From Streptomyces bicolor (GTDB lineage Bacteria > Actinomycetota > Actinomycetes > Streptomycetales > Streptomycetaceae), in contig NZ_JOFS01000030.1 in NCBI RefSeq assembly GCF_000719285.1, forward strand, positions 171,669 to 235,668: 64,000 nucleotides of DNA, given 5' to 3'. Below, one piece after another: positions 39,685 through 50,026 of the stretch (position 1 is its first letter; each line of letters opens with the position of its first letter). A program made the translations under genes and the position numbers. The notes under the pieces were generated by a model that worked only from the letters and a program-made list of their open reading frames with translations, ran no database searches and was not told the DNA's origin.

Positions 39685-41391
39685 ATGACTGAGTATGGCC
39701 GGGGCCCAGGCTCCGAACCGTGGCATCCGGAGGACCCGTTGTTCGGGGACGGCGGATGGGAAGGGCAGCAGCAGGCCCATGCGGGCCAGCAGGCTGCCTA
39801 CGGCGGCCAGCCGCAGCACTATCCGGAGCAGCCGCAGCAGCCACAGCACTACGGCGACTGGGGCAACGGCCAGCAGGCCGCATACGGTCAGGCGCAGCAG
39901 CAGTACCAGCAGCAGGGTCAGGAGCAGGGCCAGCAGTACCAGCAGCAGTACGACCAGCAGCAGTACGCGGCTCAGGGGCAGCAGCAGTACGACAGCAACG
40001 GCTGGGCCACCGGCACATCCCCGCAGGCCCAGTACCCCGACCCGGCGGACCACTACGGGCAGCAGACCGCGGCGTACGGCGGTGAGCATGCCGACTACTA
40101 CGGCACGCCCGACGCATACCCGCCGCCGCAGCCGCCGAGCCGGCGGCAAGCCGAACCGGAGCCTCCCCAGACCGACTGGGACCCCGGTCCTGACCAGGGC
40201 GAGCATGCTTTCTTCGCCGGGGGCGGCGACGATGACGACGACTCCGACGACGAGTCGGGCGACGGCCGGGGGCGCGGCGATCGACGGGGCCGGGGCGGTA
40301 AGCCCAAGAAGCGCCGCAGCGGTTTGGCCTGTCTGGTCGTCGTGCTCGTGTTCGCCGGAGGCGTGGGCGGTATCGGGTATTTCGGGTACCAGTTCTACCA
40401 GGATCGTTTCGGCCCGGCGCCGGACTACGCGGGCGACGGCACCAGCGAGACAGTAACCGTCGAGATTCCCAAGGGTGCGGGTGGATACGAAATCGGCCAA
40501 CGCCTGAAGGATGCCGGTGTCGTCAAGAGCGTCGACGCGTTCGTCGCCGCACAGGCGGAGAAAAACTCCGAGGGGAAGATCATCCAGGCGGGTGCCTACC
40601 TGCTGAAGAAGCAGATGTCCGCCGCGAGCGCCGTCGAGATGATGCTCGATCCCAAGAGCCAGAACAACGTCATGGTCAGGCCGGGCGAGCGCAACGTGGA
40701 CGTCTACAAGGCGATCGACAAACAGCTCGAATTGTCGTCCGGCACGACCAAGAAGGTCGCCAAGGAGAAATACAAGAGCCTCGGACTTCCGAGCTGGGCG
40801 AACGACAACAGCGAGATCAAGGACCCGTTGGAGGGCTTCCTCTACCCGGGCACCTATGCCGCCGCCAAGGGCATGAAGCCAGAGGCGGTCCTGAAGGAAA
40901 TGGTGACCCAGGCCGCGAACAAGTACGACGCGCTCGACCTGGAGGCCAAGGCCAAGGCACTCAAGTTGGACAGCCCGCTGCAGATCGTGACGGTCGCCAG
41001 CCTCGCCCAGGCCGAGGGCAAGACCGACGACGACTACCGCAAGATGGCGGAAGTCGTCTACAACCGTCTCGACCTCGCGAATCCCGAGACCTATGGTGCC
41101 CTGCAGTTCGACTCGACCTTCAATTACCTGAAGGGTCAGAGCAATATCGACATCAGTGAGTCGGAGATCAAGAGCAACCCGGACCCGTACAACACGTACT
41201 ACCACAAGGGTCTGCCGCCCGGCCCGATCGGAAACCCGGGGGACGGTGCGATGAAGGGGGCGCTCAATCCGACTGACCAGGGTTGGTACTACTTCGTCGC
41301 GGTCGACGGTGTGAGCAAGACCGAATTCGCCAAGACCCACGATGAGTTCCTCAAGCTCAAGGACAAGTTCAATGAGAGCAGGGGCAACTGA
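39685..41391 (+). CDS. mltG: Endolytic peptidoglycan transglycosylase MltG
   Basis: A 568-residue cell-wall enzyme that cleaves nascent glycan strands. The first 200 residues are a cytoplasmic low-complexity region rich in Gln/Tyr/Gly/Pro, then an acidic patch and a basic stretch. One membrane helix follows (about 212-232, SGLACLVVVLVFAGGVGGIG), then the YceG domain outside the cell. The conserved Glu444 lies in VASLAQAEGKTDDDYRKMAE and the substrate-site Asn/Arg in VVYNRL. The Q/Y-rich tail could recruit divisome or elongation proteins. The ATG at 39685 follows AGGGGATCG. The aroE start lies within its last codons. Confidence 0.93.
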   Translation: MTEYGRGPGSEPWHPEDPLFGDGGWEGQQQAHAGQQAAYGGQPQHYPEQPQQPQHYGDWGNGQQAAYGQAQQQYQQQGQEQGQQYQQQYDQQQYAAQGQQQYDSNGWATGTSPQAQYPDPADHYGQQTAAYGGEHADYYGTPDAYPPPQPPSRRQAEPEPPQTDWDPGPDQGEHAFFAGGGDDDDDSDDESGDGRGRGDRRGRGGKPKKRRSGLACLVVVLVFAGGVGGIGYFGYQFYQDRFGPAPDYAGDGTSETVTVEIPKGAGGYEIGQRLKDAGVVKSVDAFVAAQAEKNSEGKIIQAGAYLLKKQMSAASAVEMMLDPKSQNNVMVRPGERNVDVYKAIDKQLELSSGTTKKVAKEKYKSLGLPSWANDNSEIKDPLEGFLYPGTYAAAKGMKPEAVLKEMVTQAANKYDALDLEAKAKALKLDSPLQIVTVASLAQAEGKTDDDYRKMAEVVYNRLDLANPETYGALQFDSTFNYLKGQSNIDISESEIKSNPDPYNTYYHKGLPPGPIGNPGDGAMKGALNPTDQGWYYFVAVDGVSKTEFAKTHDEFLKLKDKFNESRGN

Positions 41392-42211
41392 CGCCCGCAG
41401 GGCCGCCGTCCTCGGTTCGCCCATCGCCCACTCCCTCTCCCCGGTGCTGCACCGCACCGCCTATGAGGAACTGGGGCTCGTGGACTGGTCGTACGACCGG
41501 TTCGAGATCGACGAAGCCGCGCTGCCCGGGTTCCTCGCGGAACTCGGGCGCGAGTGGGCCGGGTTGTCGCTGACCATGCCTCTCAAGCGGGCCGTCATTC
41601 CCCTGCTCGACGAGATCAGCGAGACGGCGGCCTCCGTCGAGGCGGTCAACACGGTCGTCTTCACCGAGGACGGGCGCCGCGTCGGCGACAACACCGACAT
41701 CCCCGGGATGGTCGCCGCACTGCGGGAGCGCGGCATCGAACAGGTCGACTCGGCGGCCATTCTCGGCGCGGGCGCCACGGCGTCCTCCGCGCTGGCCGCG
41801 CTCGCACGGATCTGCACCGGTGAGGTCGTGGCCTACGTACGCAGCGAGGCGCGCGCCGCCGAAATGCGGCAGTGGGGCGAGCGGCTCGACGTGGAGGTGC
41901 GGACCGCCGACTGGGCGGACGCGGACCGGGCGCTGCACGCGCCGCTGGTGATCGCGACCACCCCGGCCGGTACGACGGACGCCCTCGCCGCCGCCGTACC
42001 GGAGCGCCCCGCCACCCTCTTCGACGTCCTGTACGACCCCTGGCCGACCGCTCTTGCCGCCCGCTGGTCCATGTACGGCGGGGCCGTCGTGAGCGGCCTC
42101 GACCTGCTGGTGCACCAGGCGGTGCTGCAGGTGGAGCAGATGACCGGCCGTGCTCCGGCGCCCCTCGACGCCATGCGAAAAGCGGGAGAGCGCGCTCTCG
42201 CGGCCCGCTAG
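41372..42211 (+). CDS. aroE: Shikimate dehydrogenase
   Basis: A 279-residue NADP-dependent enzyme that reduces 3-dehydroshikimate to shikimate. Substrate motif VLGSPIAHSLSPVLH, catalytic K72 (LTMPLKRAV), N93 and D109 (VGDNTDIPG), and a Gly-rich nucleotide loop (AILGAGATASSALAAL). ATG 41372 overlaps mltG by 20 bases after AAGGA, so it is coupled to the cell-wall gene. Confidence 0.94.
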   Translation: MRAGATDARRAAVLGSPIAHSLSPVLHRTAYEELGLVDWSYDRFEIDEAALPGFLAELGREWAGLSLTMPLKRAVIPLLDEISETAASVEAVNTVVFTEDGRRVGDNTDIPGMVAALRERGIEQVDSAAILGAGATASSALAALARICTGEVVAYVRSEARAAEMRQWGERLDVEVRTADWADADRALHAPLVIATTPAGTTDALAAAVPERPATLFDVLYDPWPTALAARWSMYGGAVVSGLDLLVHQAVLQVEQMTGRAPAPLDAMRKAGERALAAR

Positions 42212-42265
42212 TATCCGCTGGGTTCCGCAGGGGGCGGAGCAGGCAAGAGGGGGGTTCGACGAGCT

Positions 42266-42664
42266 GTGTCCACTGGTCTGCCGCTGGCGTCCGGCAAGAG
42301 CGAGATATTCGAGGTCGTCCTGCAGTTCATGCCGGACTGGGTGCAGATCACTGTGCTCGTCCTGGTCGTGCTGGCCGTCCTCGCTTCGTGGGGCGTCAAA
42401 CTGAAGCGCAAGATCGCCCGGCGGGGCACGGCGCGGGCGGGGCGGCCCGCTCACACGGCGGCGCAGCACGGGCAGGGCAGGGGCGCGGACCATCTGGGGC
42501 CGTACGCCCCCCAGCAGCAGGCGCGGCAGCCGAGCGGCGCGGACTTCCTCGGCGCCTACGCACCTGCGCGGACGCAGGCCGCCCAGCCGGACGCGCAGGG
42601 CAGCGGCGCCGACCACCTCGGCTCGTACGCCCCGCAACAGCAGCCGGGCAACGGCCCCGCCTAG
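42266..42664 (+). CDS. Small membrane protein with GADxLGxYAP repeats
   Basis: A 132-residue protein: an amphipathic N-terminus, one membrane helix (about 27-44, [18 protein letters not shown]), a basic [10 protein letters not shown] segment and a disordered tail with three copies of one motif: [10 protein letters not shown] (73-82), [10 protein letters not shown] (91-100) and [10 protein letters not shown] (114-123), two followed by QQQ. I know of no named family. By the positive-inside rule the tail is probably cytoplasmic and may be a docking peptide. It sits between aroE and aroC. GTG 42266. Confidence 0.75.
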   Translation: MSTGLPLASGKSEIFEVVLQFMPDWVQITVLVLVVLAVLASWGVKLKRKIARRGTARAGRPAHTAAQHGQGRGADHLGPYAPQQQARQPSGADFLGAYAPARTQAAQPDAQGSGADHLGSYAPQQQPGNGPA

Positions 42665-42848
42665 TCGATTCCGGCGCCCCGCGCTGTCCATCCGCCGTCC
42701 GCCTGGTGGACCGGCGGCCGGGCACCGGTCCCGGACGTGGGAGGATCGGAGGAGGCGGGCCGGGGCCGCGCACCCGGTCGCGCCGTCGCCGTACGCGAGG
42801 ACGCGCGTACGCAGGGCAGTACGAGGGCGCGAGCATCGAGGAGCACCG

Positions 42849-44029
42849 TTGAGCAGGTTGCGCTGGCTGACCGCGGGGGAGTCCCACGGCCCCGCACTCG
42901 TCGCGACGCTGGAGGGCCTTCCCGCCGGCGTGCCGATCACCACGCAGATGGTGGCGGACCACCTGGCCAGGCGGCGGCTCGGTTATGGCCGCGGTGCGCG
43001 CATGAAGTTCGAGCAGGACGAGGTCACCTTCATCGGTGGCGTCCGGCACGGGCTCACCCTCGGTTCCCCGGTCGCGATCATGGTGGGGAACACCGAGTGG
43101 CCGAAGTGGGAACAGGTCATGGCGGCCGACCCGATCGACCCGGAGATCCTCGCCGGCCTTGCCCGCAACGCGCCGTTGACCCGCCCGCGCCCCGGCCACG
43201 CCGACCTGGCCGGTATGCAGAAGTACGGCTTCGACGAGGCCCGGCCGATCCTGGAGCGCGCCTCGGCCCGTGAGACGGCGGCCCGTGTGGCGCTGGGGGC
43301 GGTGGCCCGGTCGTACCTCAAGGAGACGGCCGGCATCGAGATCGTCAGCCACGTCGTCGAGCTGTGCTCCGTGAAGGCCCCGGCGGGTGTGTACCCCACC
43401 CCGGCCGACGTCGAGAAGCTGGACGCCGACCCGCTGCGCTGCCTGGATGCGGACGCGTCCAAGGAGATGGTCGCGGAGGTCGACCAGGCTCACAAGGACG
43501 GCGACACCCTCGGTGGCGTGGTCGAGATCCTGGCGTACGGCGTGCCGGTGGGCCTGGGCTCGCACGTGCACTGGGACCGCAAGCTGGACGCCCGGCTCGC
43601 CGGCGCGCTGATGGGCATCCAGGCGATCAAGGGCGTCGAGCTCGGCGACGGCTTCGAGCTGGCACGCGTGCCCGGCTCCAAGGCGCACGACGAGATCGTC
43701 AATACGCCTGAGGGCATCCGCCGTGTCTCCGGCCGCTCCGGCGGGACCGAGGGCGGCCTCACCACGGGTGAGCTGCTGCGGGTGCGTGCCGCGATGAAGC
43801 CGATCGCGACCGTGCCGCGGGCGCTGCAGACGGTGGACGTGGCGACCGGTGAAGCGGCGCAGGCGCACCACCAGCGCTCCGACGTCTCCGCGGTTCCGGC
43901 GGCGGGCATCGTCGCCGAGGCCATGGTGGCGCTCGTCCTCGCGGACGCGGTCGCGGAGAAGTTCGGCGGCGACAGCGTCACCGAGACCCGCCGCAATGTC
44001 CGGTCGTACCTCGAGAACCTGGCCATCCG

Positions 44030-44033
<4 letters not shown>
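42849..44033 (+). CDS. aroC: Chorismate synthase
   Basis: A 394-residue FMN-dependent enzyme that converts EPSP to chorismate. Signatures [49 protein letters not shown] and the C-terminal [17 protein letters not shown] are intact. The start codon is TTG 42849, supported by GAGGAG eight bases before it. Its stop overlaps aroK (ATGA), forming the aroC-aroK-aroB cluster. Confidence 0.96.
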
Positions 44034-45636
<1,603 letters not shown>

Positions 45637-45821
45637 GTCCGGCGAACCACCCTTCCGTCCGATTCGCCTGTGGCGATGGGCACTTCAGACCGCCTCCGGC
45701 CGTTCACCAAACGGCGGCCGGGGGCGGTACCGTTCGGATGGGGTCCCCCTCGCCTTTCGGGTGGTGGGGGAGGAGCGGGGTTCGAGCCCTGCTGCCAGCG
45801 CCAATGGCCATGGAAGACGAG

Positions 45822-46748
45822 ATGGAGTGGCACCGGATGCAGCACGCAGTGGGTTCTCCGCTGCCGCCGCCCCACCAGTCGGGGCACGGCTGGTCACCGG
45901 CCGCACAACACCCTGGTCCGCACCAACCGGGCGCACACCAGGGACCCCCACCGCCTCAGGGACCTGCCCCTCATCAAGGGCCTGCCCCGCACCTCGGATC
46001 CGCTCCCGTGCCTCCGCCGCCCCCGGCACCGGGCTTCACGCCGCCCGGCCAGGTCCCGCCCGCGCCGCTGCACGCCCCGGTCCAGCCGGGCCCGCCGGCC
46101 CCCGAGACCACCGGCCATGTCCAGCTCCCGCCGGGCGGCCCGGTCGCCATGCCGAGCACCCCGCCGGCCACGGCGTCGCCCGATCCGACGACCACGACCC
46201 TCGCGGTGCTGCTCATCGGGCCCGCGGGGGCCGGTAAGACGAGCGTCGCCAAGTACTGGGCGGACCACCGCCGGGTTCCCACGGCGCACATCAGCCTGGA
46301 CGACGTACGCGAATGGGTCCGCTCGGGCTTCGCCGACCCCCAGTCCGGATGGAACGACAACTCCGAGGCCCAGTACCGCCTCGCCCGCCGCACCTGCGGA
46401 TTCGCCGCGCGCAACTTCCTGGCCAACGGCATCTCGTGCATCCTCGACGACGCGGTCTTCCCCGACCGGCCGGTGGTCGGCCTGGGCGGCTGGAAGCGCC
46501 ATGTCGGCCCCGGCCTCCTCCCCGTCGTCCTGCTCCCGGGCCTGGAGATAGTCCTGGAGCGCAACGCCGAACGCACCGGCAACCGCCGCCTCACCGACGA
46601 GGAGGTCGCCCGCATCCACGGCCGCATGGCGGGCTGGTACGGCTCGGGCCTGCCGATCATCGACAACTCCCAGCTCGACGTCCCGCAAACGGCCCAGGTC
46701 CTGAACGACGTACTGGCACGATCAATCGCAAGCCCTCCGAACTGGTAG
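45822..46748 (+). CDS. P-loop kinase-like ATP-binding protein with Pro-rich N-terminus
   Basis: Residues 1-125 are Pro/His/Gly/Ala-rich and disordered. Then comes a P-loop domain: GPAGAGKT (133-140), a SLDDVREWVRSG segment and conserved Asp in ISCILDDAVFPDRP, like AAA_33/polynucleotide-kinase or zeta-toxin-like small-molecule kinases. The phosphate acceptor is unknown and no antitoxin partner is present. The start is uncertain: ATG 45804, 45810, 45822 (best spaced from GGAAG) and 45837 are all in frame. It sits downstream of aroB. Frames upstream from 45738 look non-coding. Confidence 0.7.
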   Translation: MEWHRMQHAVGSPLPPPHQSGHGWSPAAQHPGPHQPGAHQGPPPPQGPAPHQGPAPHLGSAPVPPPPPAPGFTPPGQVPPAPLHAPVQPGPPAPETTGHVQLPPGGPVAMPSTPPATASPDPTTTTLAVLLIGPAGAGKTSVAKYWADHRRVPTAHISLDDVREWVRSGFADPQSGWNDNSEAQYRLARRTCGFAARNFLANGISCILDDAVFPDRPVVGLGGWKRHVGPGLLPVVLLPGLEIVLERNAERTGNRRLTDEEVARIHGRMAGWYGSGLPIIDNSQLDVPQTAQVLNDVLARSIASPPNW

Positions 46749-46764
46749 CCCAGGGGGCCTGGGC
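46748..46764 (+). terminator. Terminator-like hairpin after the P-loop gene
   Basis: GCCCAGG and CCTGGGC, exact complements, flank GGG directly at the stop codon. Confidence 0.45.
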
Positions 46765-46769
46765 CAACC

Positions 46770-46860
46770 AAAGGGGCGCGAGGCTGTATCGATATGCGGC
46801 TCCGCCGCGTGGGCGCGGCAAGCCCCCACGAGCCCGCAGACGGCACACACGCCGTGCGGC
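46770..46860. repeat. Dispersed Streptomyces-type intergenic repeat (degenerate copy)
   Basis: The stretch beginning CCAAAGGGGCGCGAGG and including GGCTCCGCCGCGTGGGCGCG matches the GC-rich palindromic element I recall as common between Streptomyces genes. I cannot verify copy number in this genome. No gene is seen here; the frame is open only because of composition. Confidence 0.5.
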
Positions 46861-46964
46861 ACCCCGTTCCCCGAACGGAACCCTCACAAAGAGGACAATC
46901 CAGGCGCCGCCCACTCAGCCGCCCTCAACCGGCGCCAACCCCGCGGAGCTCCTACGCTCGAGTC

Positions 46965-48071
46965 ATGTCAGAGGTATACGCCGCTCGCCGATCACGCCTA
47001 CGGGAGCAGTGCAACGCGGCCGGCAACGCGGCAGCGGTCGTCTCCCGCCCCGCCAACGTCCGCTACCTCGCGGGCGCCGCCCCGCAGGGCTCCGTGCTGC
47101 TCCTCGGCAAGACCGAAGACCTGTTGGTGTGCGTCGGCCCGCCCGACGACCGTTCCACCGAGGGCCGCCCCGACGAGGCGCTGCGGATCCACACCCTCCC
47201 CGGCTCCGCAGGCGACCCGGCCGTCGCCGCTGCCGACCTCGCGGCGGCGCAGGGCGGAGACTCCCTGGCCGTGGAGGAACACCACCTCACCGTGGCCCGC
47301 CACAGAGCCATCCGCTCGGTCGTCCCGCGACTGCGTCTCGCCGACCTGGGTGGAGCCGCTGAGCAGCTCAGGGTGGTCAAGGACGAGGAGGAGATCTCCT
47401 GCCTCAGGATCGGGGCCGAGATCGCCGACCAGGCCCTCGGCGAGCTCCTCGAATCCATCCTCGTCGGCCGGACCGAACGCCACCTCGCCCTCGAACTGGA
47501 ACGGCGCCTGGTCGATCACGGCGCCGACGGCCCCGCCTTCGCCACCTCCGTCGCCACCGGCCCGAACGCCGGCCGGCGCGCCCACCGGCCCACCGACCGC
47601 CGGGTCGAGGAGGGCGACTTCCTCTCCGTCTGCCTGGGCGCCACCTACCGCGGCTACCGGTGCGAGATCGGCCGTACCTTCGTCATCGGTACGTCCCCAG
47701 CCGACTGGCAGATCGAGTTGTACGACGTCGTCTTCGCCGCCCAGCGCGCCGGACGGGAGTCGCTGGCACCCGGCGCGGCCTACCGTGATGTGGACCGTGC
47801 CGCACGTCAGGTGCTGGATGCCGCCGGGTACCACGAGGGACTGCCACCCCTCACCGGCCACGGCGTCGGACTCGAAATCGACGAGGACCCGCAGTTGGCT
47901 CCCGCGGCCATGGGTAAACTGGACGCTTGCGTGCCGGTCACCGTCGAACCGGGGGTCCACCTCCCGGGCCGGGGCGGCGTCCGGATCGATGACACGCTCG
48001 TCGTTCGCCCCGAGGCGGACGGCGGACCCGAGCTACTCACCATCACGACCAAGGAGCTGCTCGCCCTTTAG
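46965..48071 (+). CDS. M24-family (Xaa-Pro aminopeptidase-like) protein with altered metal site
   Basis: A 368-residue protein: N-terminal creatinase-like domain (to about 135), linker, and a pita-bread M24 domain. By alignment with the motif GD.v..D.GA.y.GY.sDiTRT it has C223 where the first metal Asp should be and E234 for the second Asp. H299 (TGHGVGLE) and E328 (VEPGVH) are kept, D306 replaces a conserved His, and D342 (RIDD) replaces the last Glu. Metal binding may be altered or lost. It is directly upstream of efp, as is pepQ in mycobacteria. ATG 46965; upstream frame is repeat DNA. Confidence 0.8.
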   Translation: MSEVYAARRSRLREQCNAAGNAAAVVSRPANVRYLAGAAPQGSVLLLGKTEDLLVCVGPPDDRSTEGRPDEALRIHTLPGSAGDPAVAAADLAAAQGGDSLAVEEHHLTVARHRAIRSVVPRLRLADLGGAAEQLRVVKDEEEISCLRIGAEIADQALGELLESILVGRTERHLALELERRLVDHGADGPAFATSVATGPNAGRRAHRPTDRRVEEGDFLSVCLGATYRGYRCEIGRTFVIGTSPADWQIELYDVVFAAQRAGRESLAPGAAYRDVDRAARQVLDAAGYHEGLPPLTGHGVGLEIDEDPQLAPAAMGKLDACVPVTVEPGVHLPGRGGVRIDDTLVVRPEADGGPELLTITTKELLAL

Positions 48072-48122
48072 ACAGGAGCGTGCGCCGGGGTCGTCCACGT
48101 CAGTCCAGGAGATTCCGCAACC

Positions 48123-48689
48123 GTGGCTTCCACGAACGACCTCAAGAACGGCATGGTGCTCAAGCTCGAAGGCGGCCAGCTCTGGTCCGTCGTCGAGTTC
48201 CAGCACGTCAAGCCCGGCAAGGGCCCGGCCTTCGTGCGCACCAAGCTCAAGAACGTGCTCTCCGGGAAGGTCGTCGACAAGACCTTCAACGCCGGCGTGA
48301 AGGTCGAGACGGCCACCGTCGACAAGCGGGACATGCAGTTCTCCTACATGGACGGCGAGTACTTCGTCTTCATGGACATGGAGACCTACGACCAGCTCAT
48401 GGTCGACCGCAAGGCCGTCGGCGACGCCGCCAACTTCCTGATCGAGGGCTTCACCGCCACCGTCGCGCAGCACGAGGGCGAGGTGCTCTTCGTCGAGCTG
48501 CCCGCCGCCGTCGAGCTCGTCGTCCAGGAGACCGAGCCGGGTGTCCAGGGCGACCGCTCCACCGGCGGCACCAAGCCCGCCACCCTGGAGACCGGTCACC
48601 AGATCCAGGTCCCGCTCTTCATCACCACCGGTGAGAAGATCAAGGTCGACACTCGCACGAGCGACTACCTCGGCCGGGTGAACAGCTAA
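48123..48689 (+). CDS. efp: Translation elongation factor P
   Basis: A 188-residue tRNA-mimicking factor that rescues ribosomes stalled on consecutive prolines. KOW-like, OB and C-terminal OB domains; the loop tip is VKPGKGPAF with Lys33 where other species place a modified residue. Whether it is modified here is unknown: no epmA/epmB is in the window. GTG 48123. nusB begins immediately after (TAA then TTG). Confidence 0.96.
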   Translation: MASTNDLKNGMVLKLEGGQLWSVVEFQHVKPGKGPAFVRTKLKNVLSGKVVDKTFNAGVKVETATVDKRDMQFSYMDGEYFVFMDMETYDQLMVDRKAVGDAANFLIEGFTATVAQHEGEVLFVELPAAVELVVQETEPGVQGDRSTGGTKPATLETGHQIQVPLFITTGEKIKVDTRTSDYLGRVNS

Positions 48690-48690
48690 A

Positions 48691-49125
48691 TTGGCTGCCC
48701 GCAACACGGCCCGCAAGCGCGCCTTCCAGATCCTCTTCGAGGGCGACCAGCGCGGCGCCGACGTCCTGACGGTCCTCGCGGACTGGATCCGGCTCTCCCG
48801 GACCGACACCCGGCAGCCGCCGGTGAGCGAGTACACGATGCAGCTGGTTGAGGGCTACGCGGCGCACGTGAAGCGGATCGACGAGCTGATCGCGCAGTAC
48901 TCGGTCGGCTGGACGCTCGACCGGATGCCGGTCGTGGACCGCAACATCCTGCGCCTCGGCGCGTACGAGCTGATCTGGGTCGACGAGACCCCGGACGCGG
49001 TCGTGCTCGACGAGATGGTGCAGCTGGCGAAGGAGTTCTCCACGGACGAGTCGCCCTCGTTCGTCAACGGTCTCCTCGGCCGGCTCAAGGACCTGAAGCC
49101 CTCGCTGCGCCGAGAGGAAGCGTAA
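48691..49125 (+). CDS. nusB: Transcription antitermination factor NusB
   Basis: A 144-residue all-helical protein that binds boxA RNA with S10 and suppresses premature termination in rRNA operons. The opening AARNTARKRAFQILFEGDQRG and the 'R..LRLGAYEL' and 'DESPSFVNGLLGRL' motifs are typical. The start is TTG 48691, one base after the efp stop, so it is coupled to efp. A very strong terminator follows. Confidence 0.95.
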   Translation: MAARNTARKRAFQILFEGDQRGADVLTVLADWIRLSRTDTRQPPVSEYTMQLVEGYAAHVKRIDELIAQYSVGWTLDRMPVVDRNILRLGAYELIWVDETPDAVVLDEMVQLAKEFSTDESPSFVNGLLGRLKDLKPSLRREEA

Positions 49126-49138
49126 GAGTCTTCGCATA

Positions 49139-49180
49139 CGCCGCAGGGCCCGCAGCATCGCCGCTGCGGGCCCTGCGGCG
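49139..49180 (+). terminator. Terminator after nusB
   Basis: A perfect 18-bp stem (CGCCGCAGGGCCCGCAGC and its complement) with loop ATCGCC, 13 bases after the stop. Confidence 0.9.
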
Positions 49181-49229
49181 TCCCCCTGTCACCGGTCTGT
49201 CCCGGGGAAACCCATCAGGCCCGCAGAAC

Positions 49230-49275
49230 GCCGCCGGGGTGGCCGGAACCGCAAAGTTCCGGCCACCCCGGCGGC
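49230..49275. terminator. Second strong hairpin between nusB and bldD
   Basis: A perfect 20-bp stem with loop CGCAAA lies 37 bases from the bldD stop codon. It probably ends bldD transcription and gives bidirectional insulation together with the preceding hairpin. Confidence 0.9.
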
Positions 49276-49312
49276 ACGTTTCTGCTGACTGGGTGCAACC
49301 CGTGTGGAATGC

Positions 49313-49816
49313 TCAGCTCTCCTCGGCGTGGGTCACCGCGCGACGCGCGTCCGCGTCCAGCACACCCCAGCTGATCAGCTGCTCTGTCAGGACCGAGGGC
49401 GACTGGTCATAAATGACGGCGAGCGTGCGCAGGTCGTCCTGACGGATCGAGAGCACCTTGCCGTTGTAGTCACCGCGCTGCGACTGGATGGTCGCGGCAT
49501 AGCGCTGCAGGGGACCCGCCTTCTCGGCCGGCACGTGGGCCAGCCGCTCCAGGTCCAGGACCAGCTTCGGCGGCGGCTCCGCGGCGCCGCCCGGCGTGGT
49601 GCCCGGCAGCAGCTCCTGCACCGGAACGCCGTAGAAATCCGCCAGCTCGGCGAGGCGCTGCACGGTCACGGCGCGGTCGCCGCGCTCGTACGAACCGACC
49701 ACGACGGCCTTCCAGCGTCCCTGGGACTTCTCCTCGACACCGTGAAGGGAAAGGCCCTGCTGGGTGCGGATGGCCCGGAGCTTGGCCCCGAGCTGTTTGG
49801 CGTATTCGCTGGACAT
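49313..49816 (-). CDS. bldD: Developmental master regulator BldD
   Basis: A 167-residue transcription factor that represses sporulation genes during vegetative growth. N-terminal XRE/lambda-repressor-like HTH (about 8-70, LRAIRTQQGLSLHGVEEKSQ). The C-terminal domain has the cyclic-di-GMP signature R114-G115-D116 plus eight residues plus R125-Q126-D127-D128, which lets a tetramer of c-di-GMP lock the dimer on DNA. ATG 49816, after GGGGAG, matches the known N-terminus MSSEYAKQ; the frame opens five codons earlier. Its own box is in the promoter. Convergent with nusB, divergent from pyrR. Confidence 0.97.
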   Translation of the reverse strand: MSSEYAKQLGAKLRAIRTQQGLSLHGVEEKSQGRWKAVVVGSYERGDRAVTVQRLAELADFYGVPVQELLPGTTPGGAAEPPPKLVLDLERLAHVPAEKAGPLQRYAATIQSQRGDYNGKVLSIRQDDLRTLAVIYDQSPSVLTEQLISWGVLDADARRAVTHAEES

Positions 49817-49885
49817 ATAGCTCCCCGGCACTGGGTCGACGCGACTGGCTTGGGTTCCATGCCGCGCGGTTGGTAACTCACTGTG

Positions 49886-49915
49886 AGGTTACGCAGCGTT
49901 ACTCTGGCGCGTCAA
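49886..49915 (-). promoter_or_regulatory. bldD promoter with an autoregulatory BldD box
   Basis: On the minus strand TTGACG (49910-49915) and TAACCT (49886-49891) have an 18-bp spacer. GTAACGCTGCGTAAC (49888-49902) matches the published BldD consensus nTnACnC(A/T)GnGTnAn at every fixed position and overlaps the -10 box. This fits known bldD autorepression. Confidence 0.85.
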
Positions 49916-49976
49916 GCCGAATGGTCCACACCGACTCTTCCGTGCTATCGGCGCCCGATTGGGCCAGGGGGGTGAT

Positions 49977-49985
49977 GGGGGGGGG
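49977..49985. repeat. G9 homopolymer in the bldD-pyrR intergenic region
   Basis: Nine consecutive G, preceded by a G6 run (49967-49972). It is non-coding, so any length variation would affect spacing between regulatory elements. Confidence 0.8.
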
Positions 49986-50026
49986 CGTGTCGGTGGCCTG
50001 CTACGGTGGATGGCGCAAACCAGACG

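Noticed and set aside
45822..46748. Zeta-toxin/antitoxin module
   Set aside because: Only a P-loop similarity; no small antitoxin gene precedes or follows it.
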